From Prolixibacteraceae bacterium (GTDB lineage Bacteria > Bacteroidota > Bacteroidia > Bacteroidales > Prolixibacteraceae), in contig JAIBEY010000027.1 of the NCBI GenBank assembly GCA_019459525.1, positions 1 to 64,000 of the forward strand: a DNA stretch of 64,000 bases. The letters are read 5' to 3'. Numbering within the stretch: position 1 is the stretch's first letter; every line of letters starts with the position of its first letter. Positions 51,704 through 59,712 of this stretch are shown here, piece after piece. The notes under the pieces were generated by a model, which was not told the DNA's origin, ran no database searches, and saw only the letters and a program-made list of their open reading frames with translations. The position numbers and the translations under genes are program-made.

Positions 51704-53083
51704 ATGGAAAGAAGGAAATTTTTACAAACCACGATGATTGGAACTACAGCCACTGTAGTTGTTCCAACAATTATTCCAGCTTCGGTGATGGGCAAAAACG
51801 CACCAAGCAATAAAATTAACATTGGCCAGATTGGCTGCGGCCGTATTGCCCGCGACCACGATATGCCGGGAACCATGCAGCACGATGTTGCCCGCATGAT
51901 TGCTGTTTGCGATCTGGATAAAAATCGTTTGGCCGACGGAAAAAAACTGGTTGAGGATTACTACAAAAAGAAAACTGGTCAGGATAACTACGTCAATGCC
52001 AAAATGTATGACGATTACCGCGAAATGCTTTTGAATAAAGATATTGATGCAGTGGTAATCAGTACTCCCGACCACTGGCACGCACAGCCAGCCATTGAAG
52101 CTGCTTTGGCAGGAAAACATGTTTATGTGCAGAAACCAACTTCGCTAACCGTTACTGAAGGCCGTATCATGGCCAATATTGTAAAGGAAAAGGGCATCAT
52201 TCTTCAGGTGGGAACACAGCAGCGTTCCTCATCACAGTTCCGGGTTGCTGCCGAATTGGTTCGCAACGGAAGAATTGGCCGCCTGCACACGGTAAAAATT
52301 GGCTTGCCCGGCGACCCATCAGGTCCTGAAGCTGCTGAAATGCCAGTACCAAAAGGGTTCAATTACGACATGTGGCTGGGCGAAACTCCATACGTTCCTT
52401 ACACCGAAATTGGCGTTCATCCGCAAGTTGGTTATGGCCGTCCCGGCTGGTTGCGTCGCGAGCAGTTTGGTGCCGGAATGATCACCGGCTGGGGGCAGCA
52501 CCATTACGATTCAGCAGCTTGGGGAATGAATACCGAATTAACCGGACCAATTTCCATTCAGGCAGTAGCTGAATTCCCGAAATCCGGTTTGTGGGATGTA
52601 CATGGTGATTTTATGGCCAAAGCCGAATATGCCAACGGAATTACCATGTACACCAGCGGTGGTTATCCAAACGGTATCCGTTACGAGGGCACAGAAGGCT
52701 GGATTTTTGTTTCGCGCGGTGATTATGTGGCTTCGGCCAGCGATCCTGTATCGAAAGCCAGAAGTGCCAAGGCTCTGGATGCCAGCGATCCGAAGATATT
52801 GACTTCAGTAATCGGCGAAAATGAAATTCATTTGTACCAGAGCGATGAACAGCATGGCAACTGGCTGGAATGTATTCAGACCAAAAAAGAACCTATTTCT
52901 CCTGCTGAAATCGGGCACCGCGCTTGCTCCATTTGTCTGATTACGCATATTGCTATGAAACTGAACCGCAAATTGAGATGGAATCCCGGAACTGAGCGTT
53001 TCGAACACGATGAGGACGCCAATGCCATGCTTAGCCGTCAGGAACGGTTCCCTTACGGAATTAGCAATATTAAAAAGAAATAA
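51704..53083 (+). CDS. Tat-exported Gfo/Idh/MocA-family oxidoreductase
   Basis: 459 residues. The twin-arginine signal MERRKFLQTTMIGTTATVVV implies export of a folded, NAD(P)-bound enzyme by the Tat system (tatC is at 7338). The Rossmann motif is IGQIGCGRIARDH and the catalytic Lys lies in VYVQKPTSLT, a QKP variant of the usual EKP. PDHWHAQ and the C-terminal domain (GHRACSICLITHIAMKLNR) are typical of the secreted sugar-oxidoreductase group. It probably oxidises or reduces a glycoside in the periplasm. Confidence 0.9.
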   Translation: MERRKFLQTTMIGTTATVVVPTIIPASVMGKNAPSNKINIGQIGCGRIARDHDMPGTMQHDVARMIAVCDLDKNRLADGKKLVEDYYKKKTGQDNYVNAKMYDDYREMLLNKDIDAVVISTPDHWHAQPAIEAALAGKHVYVQKPTSLTVTEGRIMANIVKEKGIILQVGTQQRSSSQFRVAAELVRNGRIGRLHTVKIGLPGDPSGPEAAEMPVPKGFNYDMWLGETPYVPYTEIGVHPQVGYGRPGWLRREQFGAGMITGWGQHHYDSAAWGMNTELTGPISIQAVAEFPKSGLWDVHGDFMAKAEYANGITMYTSGGYPNGIRYEGTEGWIFVSRGDYVASASDPVSKARSAKALDASDPKILTSVIGENEIHLYQSDEQHGNWLECIQTKKEPISPAEIGHRACSICLITHIAMKLNRKLRWNPGTERFEHDEDANAMLSRQERFPYGISNIKKK

Positions 53084-53090
53084 AGAGGGT

Positions 53091-53369
53091 TTATTTATCG
53101 GAGTAATGCCCTTTGGCTGAAACCACTGTAACGCAGACGGTTTCTTTGTAAATCTTGTAAATCAGCCGGTCTTTTCGGTTGATTTGCCTTGACCAATATC
53201 CCGATAACCGGTATTTCAATCGCTCGGGCGAGCCAATGCCGGTTTCGGGATGGTTTCTCAAATCTTCCAAAATTTGATTTAGCCGTTTTAGACTGTTCAA
53301 ATCTCCGGCTTTTTTGAAAGACTCGATGTCTTTATTTGCCATATCAGAGATATCAATCCGGTATGTCAT
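53091..53369 (-). CDS. yoeB: YoeB-type mRNA interferase toxin
   Basis: 92 residues of the Txe/YoeB group: KDIESFKKAGDLNSLKRLNQILEDLRNHPETGIGSPERLKYRLSGYWSRQINRKDRLIY (listed in parts; key G-PE-LK-L-G-WSR-I--DRLIY pattern). The C-terminal SAKGHYSDK includes the His of the active-site end. The ATG overlaps the antitoxin stop by 4 bases. It sits on the opposite strand inside the catabolic run. Confidence 0.92.
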   Translation of the reverse strand: MTYRIDISDMANKDIESFKKAGDLNSLKRLNQILEDLRNHPETGIGSPERLKYRLSGYWSRQINRKDRLIYKIYKETVCVTVVSAKGHYSDK

Positions 53370-53620
53370 AAACCCAGAAAGGTTTTAATGTCTTCGGAAC
53401 TATTGAGTGCAACCACATTTCCGGCGGCAATTTGTTCTTCGGCTTTTTTGATTTTGGCAATGAGTTCAGGATTGGTTGACATTCGGTCAATCTCGTTTAA
53501 TGGAGAAAGTATGTATGATTTCCTTTTTCCCCGCTGTACGATGACCTGTTCGTTTTGATCAACCAGGTCGAAGTATTTTTTCTGATTGTCTCTAAATTCT
53601 CTGCTGCTAATAATGATCAT
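53366..53620 (-). CDS. yefM: YefM/Phd-type antitoxin
   Basis: 84 residues from ATG 53620 (MIIISSREFRDNQKKYFDLVDQ). It shows QVIVQRGKRKSYILSPLNE, the Phd/YefM DNA-binding pattern, then an acidic flexible tail (KIKKAEEQIAAGNVVALNSSEDIKTFLGL). The longer open frame runs through the promoter and operator and is not credible. Confidence 0.9.
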   Translation of the reverse strand: MIIISSREFRDNQKKYFDLVDQNEQVIVQRGKRKSYILSPLNEIDRMSTNPELIAKIKKAEEQIAAGNVVALNSSEDIKTFLGL

Positions 53621-53635
53621 AGTTTCGAAATTTTG

Positions 53636-53658
53636 TGTACCAAATTGGTACAAATATA
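53636..53658 (-). promoter_or_regulatory. yefM-yoeB promoter and 17-bp operator palindrome
   Basis: TGTACCAA-A-TTGGTACA (53636-53652) is a perfect palindrome. It overlaps the minus-strand -7 box TATATTTG (53651-53658) and the likely transcription start. It contains the TGTACA-like half-sites reported for YefM-YoeB operators. Confidence 0.65.
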
Positions 53659-53770
53659 ACGGTAATCGGATTAAAAACAAGGTGTAAAGAAACAAGGCGT
53701 ATCTGTAATTGTTATTTATCAGGCAATTGCTATACATCTGCGGTAGCGAAAATTTTAAAACTGACTATAA

Positions 53771-54589
53771 ATGAGTAAACCAGATTTTGATTTAACGGGA
53801 AAGGTAGCTGTGGTTACCGGAGGAGGTGGTGTTTTGGGAGGAAGTATTGCCCAGAGTCTGGCTATGGCCGGTGTAAAAGTGGTGGTTCTTGGGCGTTCCC
53901 CAGAGAATATTTTGGTTCGCACCGAAGAAATCAATATGCAGGGAGGTGAAGCCATGCCGGTAATGAGTGACGTGGTTGATATGCAGGAGTTGATTTGTGC
54001 CCGTTCTGAAATTCTTAAAAAATGGGGAACCATTGATATCCTGATAAATTGTGCGGGCGGAAATATGCCCGGGGCAAATATCAATCCCGACCAAACCTTT
54101 TTTGACATGAATACCGAAGAGTGGGAAAAGGTATTGGAATTGAATCAAAACGGAACAGTTTATCCTTGCATGGTTTTTGGCGAAGTGATGGCCCGGAAAA
54201 AGAAAGGCAGCATCATCAATATTTCGTCGATGGCTACCTATTCGGCCATGACAAGGGTTCCGGGGTATTCGGTGGCCAAAAGCGGCATGAACATTTTTAC
54301 CCAGTGGCTGGCAACCGAACTGGCTCAGAAGTTTGGAGAAGGAATTCGTGTGAATGCCATTGCTCCCGGCTTTTTTATTGGCGACCAAAACAGGGCAGTG
54401 CTGATTAATCCGGATGGCTCATACACCGAACGAAGCTATAAAGTATTGGCTAAAACGCCGATGGGGCGTTTCGGCGACATCAGCGAACTGAACGGATTGG
54501 TTCAATTCCTTTGCTCCGATGCTGCCAGTTTTATAACAGGTACTATCATCCCTGTTGACGGAGGATTCAGCGCCTTCAGCGGAGTATAG
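53771..54589 (+). CDS. SDR oxidoreductase, probable D-mannonate oxidoreductase
   Basis: A classical short-chain dehydrogenase of 272 residues: cofactor motif VVTGGGGVLGGSIAQ, NCAGG, the catalytic Ser/Tyr/Lys pattern (NISSMATYSAM...YSVAKSGMN), and a C-terminal GTIIPVDGGF. In Bacteroidota, SDRs of this type next to uxuA reduce fructuronate to mannonate. The role is inferred from the neighbour 100 bases downstream. Confidence 0.85.
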   Translation: MSKPDFDLTGKVAVVTGGGGVLGGSIAQSLAMAGVKVVVLGRSPENILVRTEEINMQGGEAMPVMSDVVDMQELICARSEILKKWGTIDILINCAGGNMPGANINPDQTFFDMNTEEWEKVLELNQNGTVYPCMVFGEVMARKKKGSIINISSMATYSAMTRVPGYSVAKSGMNIFTQWLATELAQKFGEGIRVNAIAPGFFIGDQNRAVLINPDGSYTERSYKVLAKTPMGRFGDISELNGLVQFLCSDAASFITGTIIPVDGGFSAFSGV

Positions 54590-54650
54590 TTCCAGATTCC
54601 AAGTTCCAAGTTATTCCCCACTTGGTATTTGAAACTTGGAATTTGGAACT
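54590..54650. repeat. TTCCAAGTT / AACTTGGAA inverted repeat between SDR and uxuA
   Basis: The left arm contains ATTCCAAGTTCCAAGTT. The right arm contains ACTTGGTATTTG and AAACTTGGAATTTGGAA in inverted order, an imperfect palindrome about 60 bases long. There is no T-run, so it is not a clear terminator. Confidence 0.5.
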
Positions 54651-54689
54651 CATTCAACATTCATAATTCAACATTTATAATTTTCAAGA

Positions 54690-55901
54690 ATGGCACTCGA
54701 AAAATCATGGCGTTGGTTTGGTTTTGGCGACTCGGTTCAATTGTCTGACCTGAAACAAATGGGAATTGAAGGCGTGGTTACCGCTTTGCATCACATTCCC
54801 AATGGCGAAGTGTGGCCGGTGGAGGAAATTCGGAACGTGAAATCGGCTATTGAGGCTCATGGAATGCGTTGGACGGTGGTTGAAAGTCTTCCGGTTTCCG
54901 AAGGAATAAAAACCAGAAACAGTGATTACGAAAGGCTGATAAACAACTATAAACAGTCGCTCCGAAATTTGGGAGAATGCGGAATTTACACGGTTTGCTA
55001 CAACTTTATGCCCGTACTCGACTGGGTGCGAACCAGCCTGCATTATCAGCTTCCTGACGGCGGCGAAGTAATGTATTTCGATTATGCCACTTTTGTGGCT
55101 TTTGATGTATTTATCCTGAAACGCCCATACGCAGCCAACGATTATCCGGACGAAATAATTTCGAGAGCGAAAGAAGTAACTGATTCGATGACTGCCGAAG
55201 AGCAGGAAACACTGGCCCGAAATATTATTGTCGTTTCGCAGGGATTTATTGATGGTGTGGCGGATGGCTCAACTCCCGATTACAAAAAAGCCTTCCTGAA
55301 ATTTCTGGAAACATACAGCCACATTGATCGTGATAAACTGCGTGAAAACCTTTCGCTTTTCTTACAGGATGTGATTCCGGTAGCCGAAGAGGTCGGGGTC
55401 AATTTGTGTATTCATCCCGACGATCCGCCGTTTCCGGTGCTCGGGTTGCCCCGAATAGTCAGCTCTCAGGACGATCTGGAATGGATTTGCAATCAGGTGG
55501 ACTCAATCAACAATGGGATTACTTTTTGTACTGGTTCACTTTCGGTGAATCGTCAGAATAATCTGGAACAGATTGTTGAAAAGCTGGGGCCTCGCATTCA
55601 TTTTACCCATTTACGGAACAATGTATTCTTCGAAAACCGGGTATTTCACGAATATGGCCATATTGAAGGAGACATCGACATGTATCCGATCGTAAAAGCT
55701 TTGCTGAAAGAACAAATCCGCCGGAAAGAATCCGGACGTACAGATTTCCGCATTCCTTTCCGACCCGATCATGGGGTGAAAATGCTCGATGATTACAATC
55801 GCTCGGCTAACCCAGGCTATCCGCTCATTGGCCGGTTGAAAGGATTAGCCGAACTTTCAGGAATGCAGATGGCCATAGAACGGGAGTTGAAAGCCACGTA
55901 A
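54690..55901 (+). CDS. uxuA: Mannonate dehydratase UxuA
   Basis: Converts D-mannonate to 2-keto-3-deoxygluconate in hexuronate breakdown. 403 residues with the family start WRWFGFGDSVQLSDLKQMGIEGVVTALHHIPNGEVW (in parts), the metal-site region NLCIHPDDPPFPVLGLPRIVS, FCTGSL, IHFTHLRN and PFRPDHG. It pairs with the upstream SDR. Confidence 0.96.
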   Translation: MALEKSWRWFGFGDSVQLSDLKQMGIEGVVTALHHIPNGEVWPVEEIRNVKSAIEAHGMRWTVVESLPVSEGIKTRNSDYERLINNYKQSLRNLGECGIYTVCYNFMPVLDWVRTSLHYQLPDGGEVMYFDYATFVAFDVFILKRPYAANDYPDEIISRAKEVTDSMTAEEQETLARNIIVVSQGFIDGVADGSTPDYKKAFLKFLETYSHIDRDKLRENLSLFLQDVIPVAEEVGVNLCIHPDDPPFPVLGLPRIVSSQDDLEWICNQVDSINNGITFCTGSLSVNRQNNLEQIVEKLGPRIHFTHLRNNVFFENRVFHEYGHIEGDIDMYPIVKALLKEQIRRKESGRTDFRIPFRPDHGVKMLDDYNRSANPGYPLIGRLKGLAELSGMQMAIERELKAT

Positions 55902-55906
55902 AAAAC

Positions 55907-55985
55907 GTTGTCATTGTTATCCTTGTTGTCGAAGTTGGTTTTTGATAATCACATTAACTATGACAACAAATACAACCACGACAAC
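55907..55985. repeat. GTTGTC / GACAAC inverted repeat
   Basis: The left part has GTTGTC (55907) and TTGTTGTC (55923-55930). The right part has GACAACAA (55962-55969) and GACAAC (55980-55985). It sits between uxuA and the lipoprotein oxidoreductase and resembles 47114-47154. Confidence 0.45.
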
Positions 55986-56059
55986 AGAAAAACCTTCCCT
56001 TCTTCCGGAGAAAGTTTTATTTTTGCTTACTAAAATCCGATAACCCTAATATCCAATCC

Positions 56060-57463
56060 ATGAACAGAAACTTAATACCCGTAGTAGCTGTGGCAACTCT
56101 TTTATCTGCTTGTGCAGGTGGCGGACAAAAAACTGCCGAAAATGCAACCCCTAAATTTACCGGTGCTGCCGGAGAAGTGAAACTGATGACACTCGATCCA
56201 GGGCATTTTCATGCGGGCCTGATCCAAAAATCGATGTACGGACAGATTGATCCCACGGTTTACGTGTATGCTCCTGAAGGTGACGATGTAACCCAGCACC
56301 TTGCACGCATTGATGGGTTCAACAAACGAGCTGAAAACCCGACTGCCTGGGTGGAAAAAGTATATACCGGTGCTGACTATCTGGAGAAAATGCTGACCGA
56401 AAAACCGGGCAACGTGATGATGGTTGCCGGAAATAACGCCAAGAAAACCGAATACATTCAGAAAGCCGTTGAAGCTGGATTGAACGTATTTGCCGACAAA
56501 CCAATGGTAATTACCCCTGAAGCTTTCCCTGTTTTGGAACAGGCTTTCAAAACTGCTGAAGAAAAGGGAGTTTTACTGTACGACATCATGACCGAGCGAC
56601 ACGAAATCACTTCCATCGTTCAGCGCGATTTGGCCAACAATACCGAGGTTTTTGGAGGTTTGGTTGACGGAACCCCAGAGCAACCTGCCGTAACCAAAGA
56701 AAGTGTGCACCATTTTTCAAAAATGGTGGCTGGTAACCCACTGAAACGTCCCGCATGGTTCTTCGATACCGCGCAACAGGGCGAAGGTATTGTTGATGTA
56801 ACTACTCACTTGGTTGACCTCGTTCAGTGGGGCTGTTTTCCCGAAGTGATCCTGAACAAAACCGATGTGCAGATGATCTCGGCTAAACGTTGGACAACAG
56901 ATATTTCTCCGGTTCAGTTCGAAAAAGTAACCTCGCTGAAAGAATTTCCGGAATATTTGAAGAAAGATGTGGCTGATGGAAACCTGAAAGTATATTCGAA
57001 CGGTGAAATGATCTACAAACTGAAAGGCAAAGTGGCTAAAGTATCGGTGATCTGGAATTTTGAAGCTCCCGAAGGTACTGGCGACACGCATTACAGCATT
57101 ATGCGCGGTAACATTTGTAATGTGATGATCAGACAAGGTCAGGAAGAAGGATATAAACCAACGGTTTATATTGAGGCCACCGCTGCCAGCGATTTGACTG
57201 CCTTCGAAGCCAATCTGAAAAAAGCCGTTGAAGTAACTATTGCTGCGAATTACCCGGGTTTGAAACTGAACAAACTGAGCGAAAAACTCTGGACAGTAGA
57301 AATTCCAGCCCAGTACAGTGTCGGTCACGAAGCCCATTTCGGACAGGTAACCGAATTCTATTTGCAATATCTGAAGGATGGCAAATTACCCGAATGGGAA
57401 GTGCCAAACATGATAACCAAATACTACACGACGACCGAAGGCCTGAAAATGGCGAAACAGTAG
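56060..57463 (+). CDS. Lipoprotein oxidoreductase (Gfo/Idh/MocA-like with special C-terminal domain)
   Basis: 467 residues with a lipobox (VATLLSACAGG). The Rossmann half has KLMTLDPGHFHAGLIQKSMYG, VMMVAGNNAKKTEYI and a catalytic-type Lys in NVFADKPMVIT. The C-terminal half (putative oxidoreductase C-terminal domain) has VDVTTHLVDLVQW and YSIMRGNICNVMIRQG. It is likely anchored in the periplasm and acts on a sugar derivative, complementing the Tat-exported enzyme at 51704. A terminator follows. Confidence 0.85.
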   Translation: MNRNLIPVVAVATLLSACAGGGQKTAENATPKFTGAAGEVKLMTLDPGHFHAGLIQKSMYGQIDPTVYVYAPEGDDVTQHLARIDGFNKRAENPTAWVEKVYTGADYLEKMLTEKPGNVMMVAGNNAKKTEYIQKAVEAGLNVFADKPMVITPEAFPVLEQAFKTAEEKGVLLYDIMTERHEITSIVQRDLANNTEVFGGLVDGTPEQPAVTKESVHHFSKMVAGNPLKRPAWFFDTAQQGEGIVDVTTHLVDLVQWGCFPEVILNKTDVQMISAKRWTTDISPVQFEKVTSLKEFPEYLKKDVADGNLKVYSNGEMIYKLKGKVAKVSVIWNFEAPEGTGDTHYSIMRGNICNVMIRQGQEEGYKPTVYIEATAASDLTAFEANLKKAVEVTIAANYPGLKLNKLSEKLWTVEIPAQYSVGHEAHFGQVTEFYLQYLKDGKLPEWEVPNMITKYYTTTEGLKMAKQ

Positions 57464-57488
57464 TCGATAATTGTCTGTAATCGATCTG

Positions 57489-57528
57489 AAAGTCAGAGCT
57501 TCACTCCATTGAAACTCTGACTTTTTTT
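57489..57528 (+). terminator. Terminator closing the catabolic cluster
   Basis: AAAGTCAGAG (57489-57498) pairs with CTCTGACTTT (57515-57524) and Ts continue to 57528. Confidence 0.85.
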
Positions 57529-57532
57529 GTTT

Positions 57533-57627
57533 TCTCCGCAGGAGATCGATGACAATAGTAACCTTCAAAGGAAAGGCATTCATTTCCCGTAAGGAATCAA
57601 CCTCTTTTTGTTGATGTCCTCCGGACA
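57533..57627. repeat. Multi-hairpin intergenic element, copy B
   Basis: TCTCC-GCA-GGAGA (57533-57545), TTCC...GGAA (57584-57596) and TGTCC-TCC-GGACA (57615-57627) occur in the same order as in copy A at 49312. The shared linker word is ATGACAATAGTA. Confidence 0.65.
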
Positions 57628-57672
57628 AAACTTTTTAGGAAGTCGTAATTTTGAGTTTTAAAACTTCTTAAC

Positions 57673-58203
57673 ATGGACTCAACTCTTAGCCGGATTACAC
57701 TGTTGCAGGGCGACATCACCAAACTCAACGTTGATGCCATTGTGAATGCAGCCAATTCGTCGCTGATGGGCGGTGGCGGGGTGGATGGCGCCATTCATCG
57801 TACCGGTGGACCAATTATTTTAGCAGAGTGTCGCCAGATTGTTGCCCGGCAAGGCCGCTGTGCAACTGGCGAAGCGGTTGTCACTTCAGGCGGTAATCTT
57901 CCGGCCAGATATGTCATTCATACGGTTGGCCCTGTTTGGCATGGCGGCAACAACAACGAAGCAAATTTGCTTCAGAATGCCTACTCAAATTCCCTGAAAT
58001 TGGCTGTGGAAAATGGTATCGAAACGATTGCTTTCCCAAATATCAGCACCGGAGTTTATGGTTTCCCGAAAGAAAAGGCTGCCGAAATAGCGATTCAAAC
58101 GGTCACTGAATTTTTGTCCAAAACAGATCAAATCCGGCAGGTGTATTTTGTGTGTTTCGATCAGGAGAACTACAAGTTGTATCATATTCTTATGAATTTG
58201 TAG
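57673..58203 (+). CDS. Macro-domain O-acetyl-ADP-ribose deacetylase
   Basis: 176 residues of a MacroD-type hydrolase: [39 protein letters not shown] (in parts, with the ADP-ribose-binding Asn and the GGGGVDGAI loop), [23 protein letters not shown] and [14 protein letters not shown]. It removes ADP-ribose or acetyl groups from ADP-ribose derivatives. It stands alone, with no ADP-ribosyltransferase visible nearby. Confidence 0.95.
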   Translation: MDSTLSRITLLQGDITKLNVDAIVNAANSSLMGGGGVDGAIHRTGGPIILAECRQIVARQGRCATGEAVVTSGGNLPARYVIHTVGPVWHGGNNNEANLLQNAYSNSLKLAVENGIETIAFPNISTGVYGFPKEKAAEIAIQTVTEFLSKTDQIRQVYFVCFDQENYKLYHILMNL

Positions 58204-58328
58204 TTGGCCGTAAATATTTATCAAACTCAAAATCGTCCAATCCGTCGATAAAATCACCCCAAACGTCTATTGCATTTTATATCGTACTGAACCCGGAGTA
58301 GTTTCGGTTCAAAATTGCAATAGAAACT

Positions 58329-59666
58329 ATGAAAACAATTCAAACAAGTTTACTGATTACCGTCTTCCTGATGTTCTTTTCAGGATTCACCGGTATTGCA
58401 CAGAACAAAACCTGGACCTTGGAACAGTGCATCAACTACGCGCTGGACAGGAACATTCAGGTGCAGAAAGCTGGTTTATCGAATGACCGGAACCAGCTTA
58501 ATTCCGACCAGGCACAGGCTAACCGTTTGCCTTCGGTAAATGCCTCGGTTCGCCAAAATTTTAACTGGTACAAAGGATTCGATTCCACAACCGGTTCGTA
58601 CGGCAGCAGCAGCGGATCGAACAGCACCAATTATTCGCTGAGTTCGAGTGTTTCGTTGTACAACGGGCAAAAGCTCAGCAACAAAATTAAACAGGCCGGA
58701 ATCGATGAGCAAGCTGGTCAGCTTTATGCCGAAACCGTAAAAGAATCGGTTGAACTGAACATCCTGAATGCCTATCTTCAGGTACTTTACGCTTATGAAA
58801 GTGTGACCAATGCCGAAAAACAAATTGAGGCAACTACCAGCCAGTTGGCCCTGGCTAAAGAACGTTTAGATCTGGGGGTGATTTCGATGTCGGATTACCT
58901 GCAAATTAAATCGGAACTGGCCACCGAAAAATCAACGCTTGCTGATGCAAAAAGTCAATTATCGATTTATAAAGTTACGCTGATGCAGTTGATGGAATTG
59001 CCTGTTGATGAGGGTTTTGAGGTTAGCTCGCCAAATCTCGACAGTTTGCTGGTACAGAACAAACAGCCTGATGCACAGGAAATTTACAACCTTGCCCTCG
59101 GCATAAAACCTCAGATTAAAAATGCCGAACTTAACAAGGAAAGTGCAGCGCTCGATGTACAAATTGCTAAAGCTGACGGCATTCCCAGCCTTTCGATGGA
59201 TGCTGGTTTATCGAGCGGCTATTCAAGCCTGACCACGAATTCAGGATATACCAGCCAGCTAAAAGATAAAATAAACCCTTCGGTCGGATTGTCGCTTTCC
59301 CTCCCGATTTTTCAGAAAAAACAGGTAAAAACAAATGTGAGCCTGGCCACGATTGCGGTTTCTGAGGCCGAACTCGACGAGATAAATACTAAAAACGAAC
59401 TGCGCAAAGAGATAGAGCAGGCTTGTGTTGATGTGGTTTCGGCACAGAGCAAATACACGGCCAGCCTCGAAGAAAATCAGGCGACACAGGAATCGTACGA
59501 TGTGGCTACCGAGAAATACAAAATCGGGTTACTCAATTCGGTGGACTATTTGTTCGAGAAAATTAACCTGATTACTTCGGAAAGCAAGTTGTTGCAATCC
59601 AAGTTCAACATGATTTTTAGCTACAAAGTGATTGATTTCTATAAAGGAGTTTCGCTGACTTTGTAA
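58329..59666 (+). CDS. TolC-family outer membrane efflux protein
   Basis: 445 residues with a signal peptide ending FTGIAQ. The TolC pattern includes WTLEQCINYALDRNIQVQKAGL at the N-terminus, two long coiled-coil repeats (about 130-230 and 340-430) and LGVISMSDYLQIKSELATEKSTL. It is first in a four-gene efflux operon; the adaptor starts 46 bases later. Confidence 0.92.
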   Translation: MKTIQTSLLITVFLMFFSGFTGIAQNKTWTLEQCINYALDRNIQVQKAGLSNDRNQLNSDQAQANRLPSVNASVRQNFNWYKGFDSTTGSYGSSSGSNSTNYSLSSSVSLYNGQKLSNKIKQAGIDEQAGQLYAETVKESVELNILNAYLQVLYAYESVTNAEKQIEATTSQLALAKERLDLGVISMSDYLQIKSELATEKSTLADAKSQLSIYKVTLMQLMELPVDEGFEVSSPNLDSLLVQNKQPDAQEIYNLALGIKPQIKNAELNKESAALDVQIAKADGIPSLSMDAGLSSGYSSLTTNSGYTSQLKDKINPSVGLSLSLPIFQKKQVKTNVSLATIAVSEAELDEINTKNELRKEIEQACVDVVSAQSKYTASLEENQATQESYDVATEKYKIGLLNSVDYLFEKINLITSESKLLQSKFNMIFSYKVIDFYKGVSLTL

Positions 59667-59712
59667 ATGTTTGCAAGTTTTTAATTTCCAGAAAATATCA
59701 AAAATACATATC

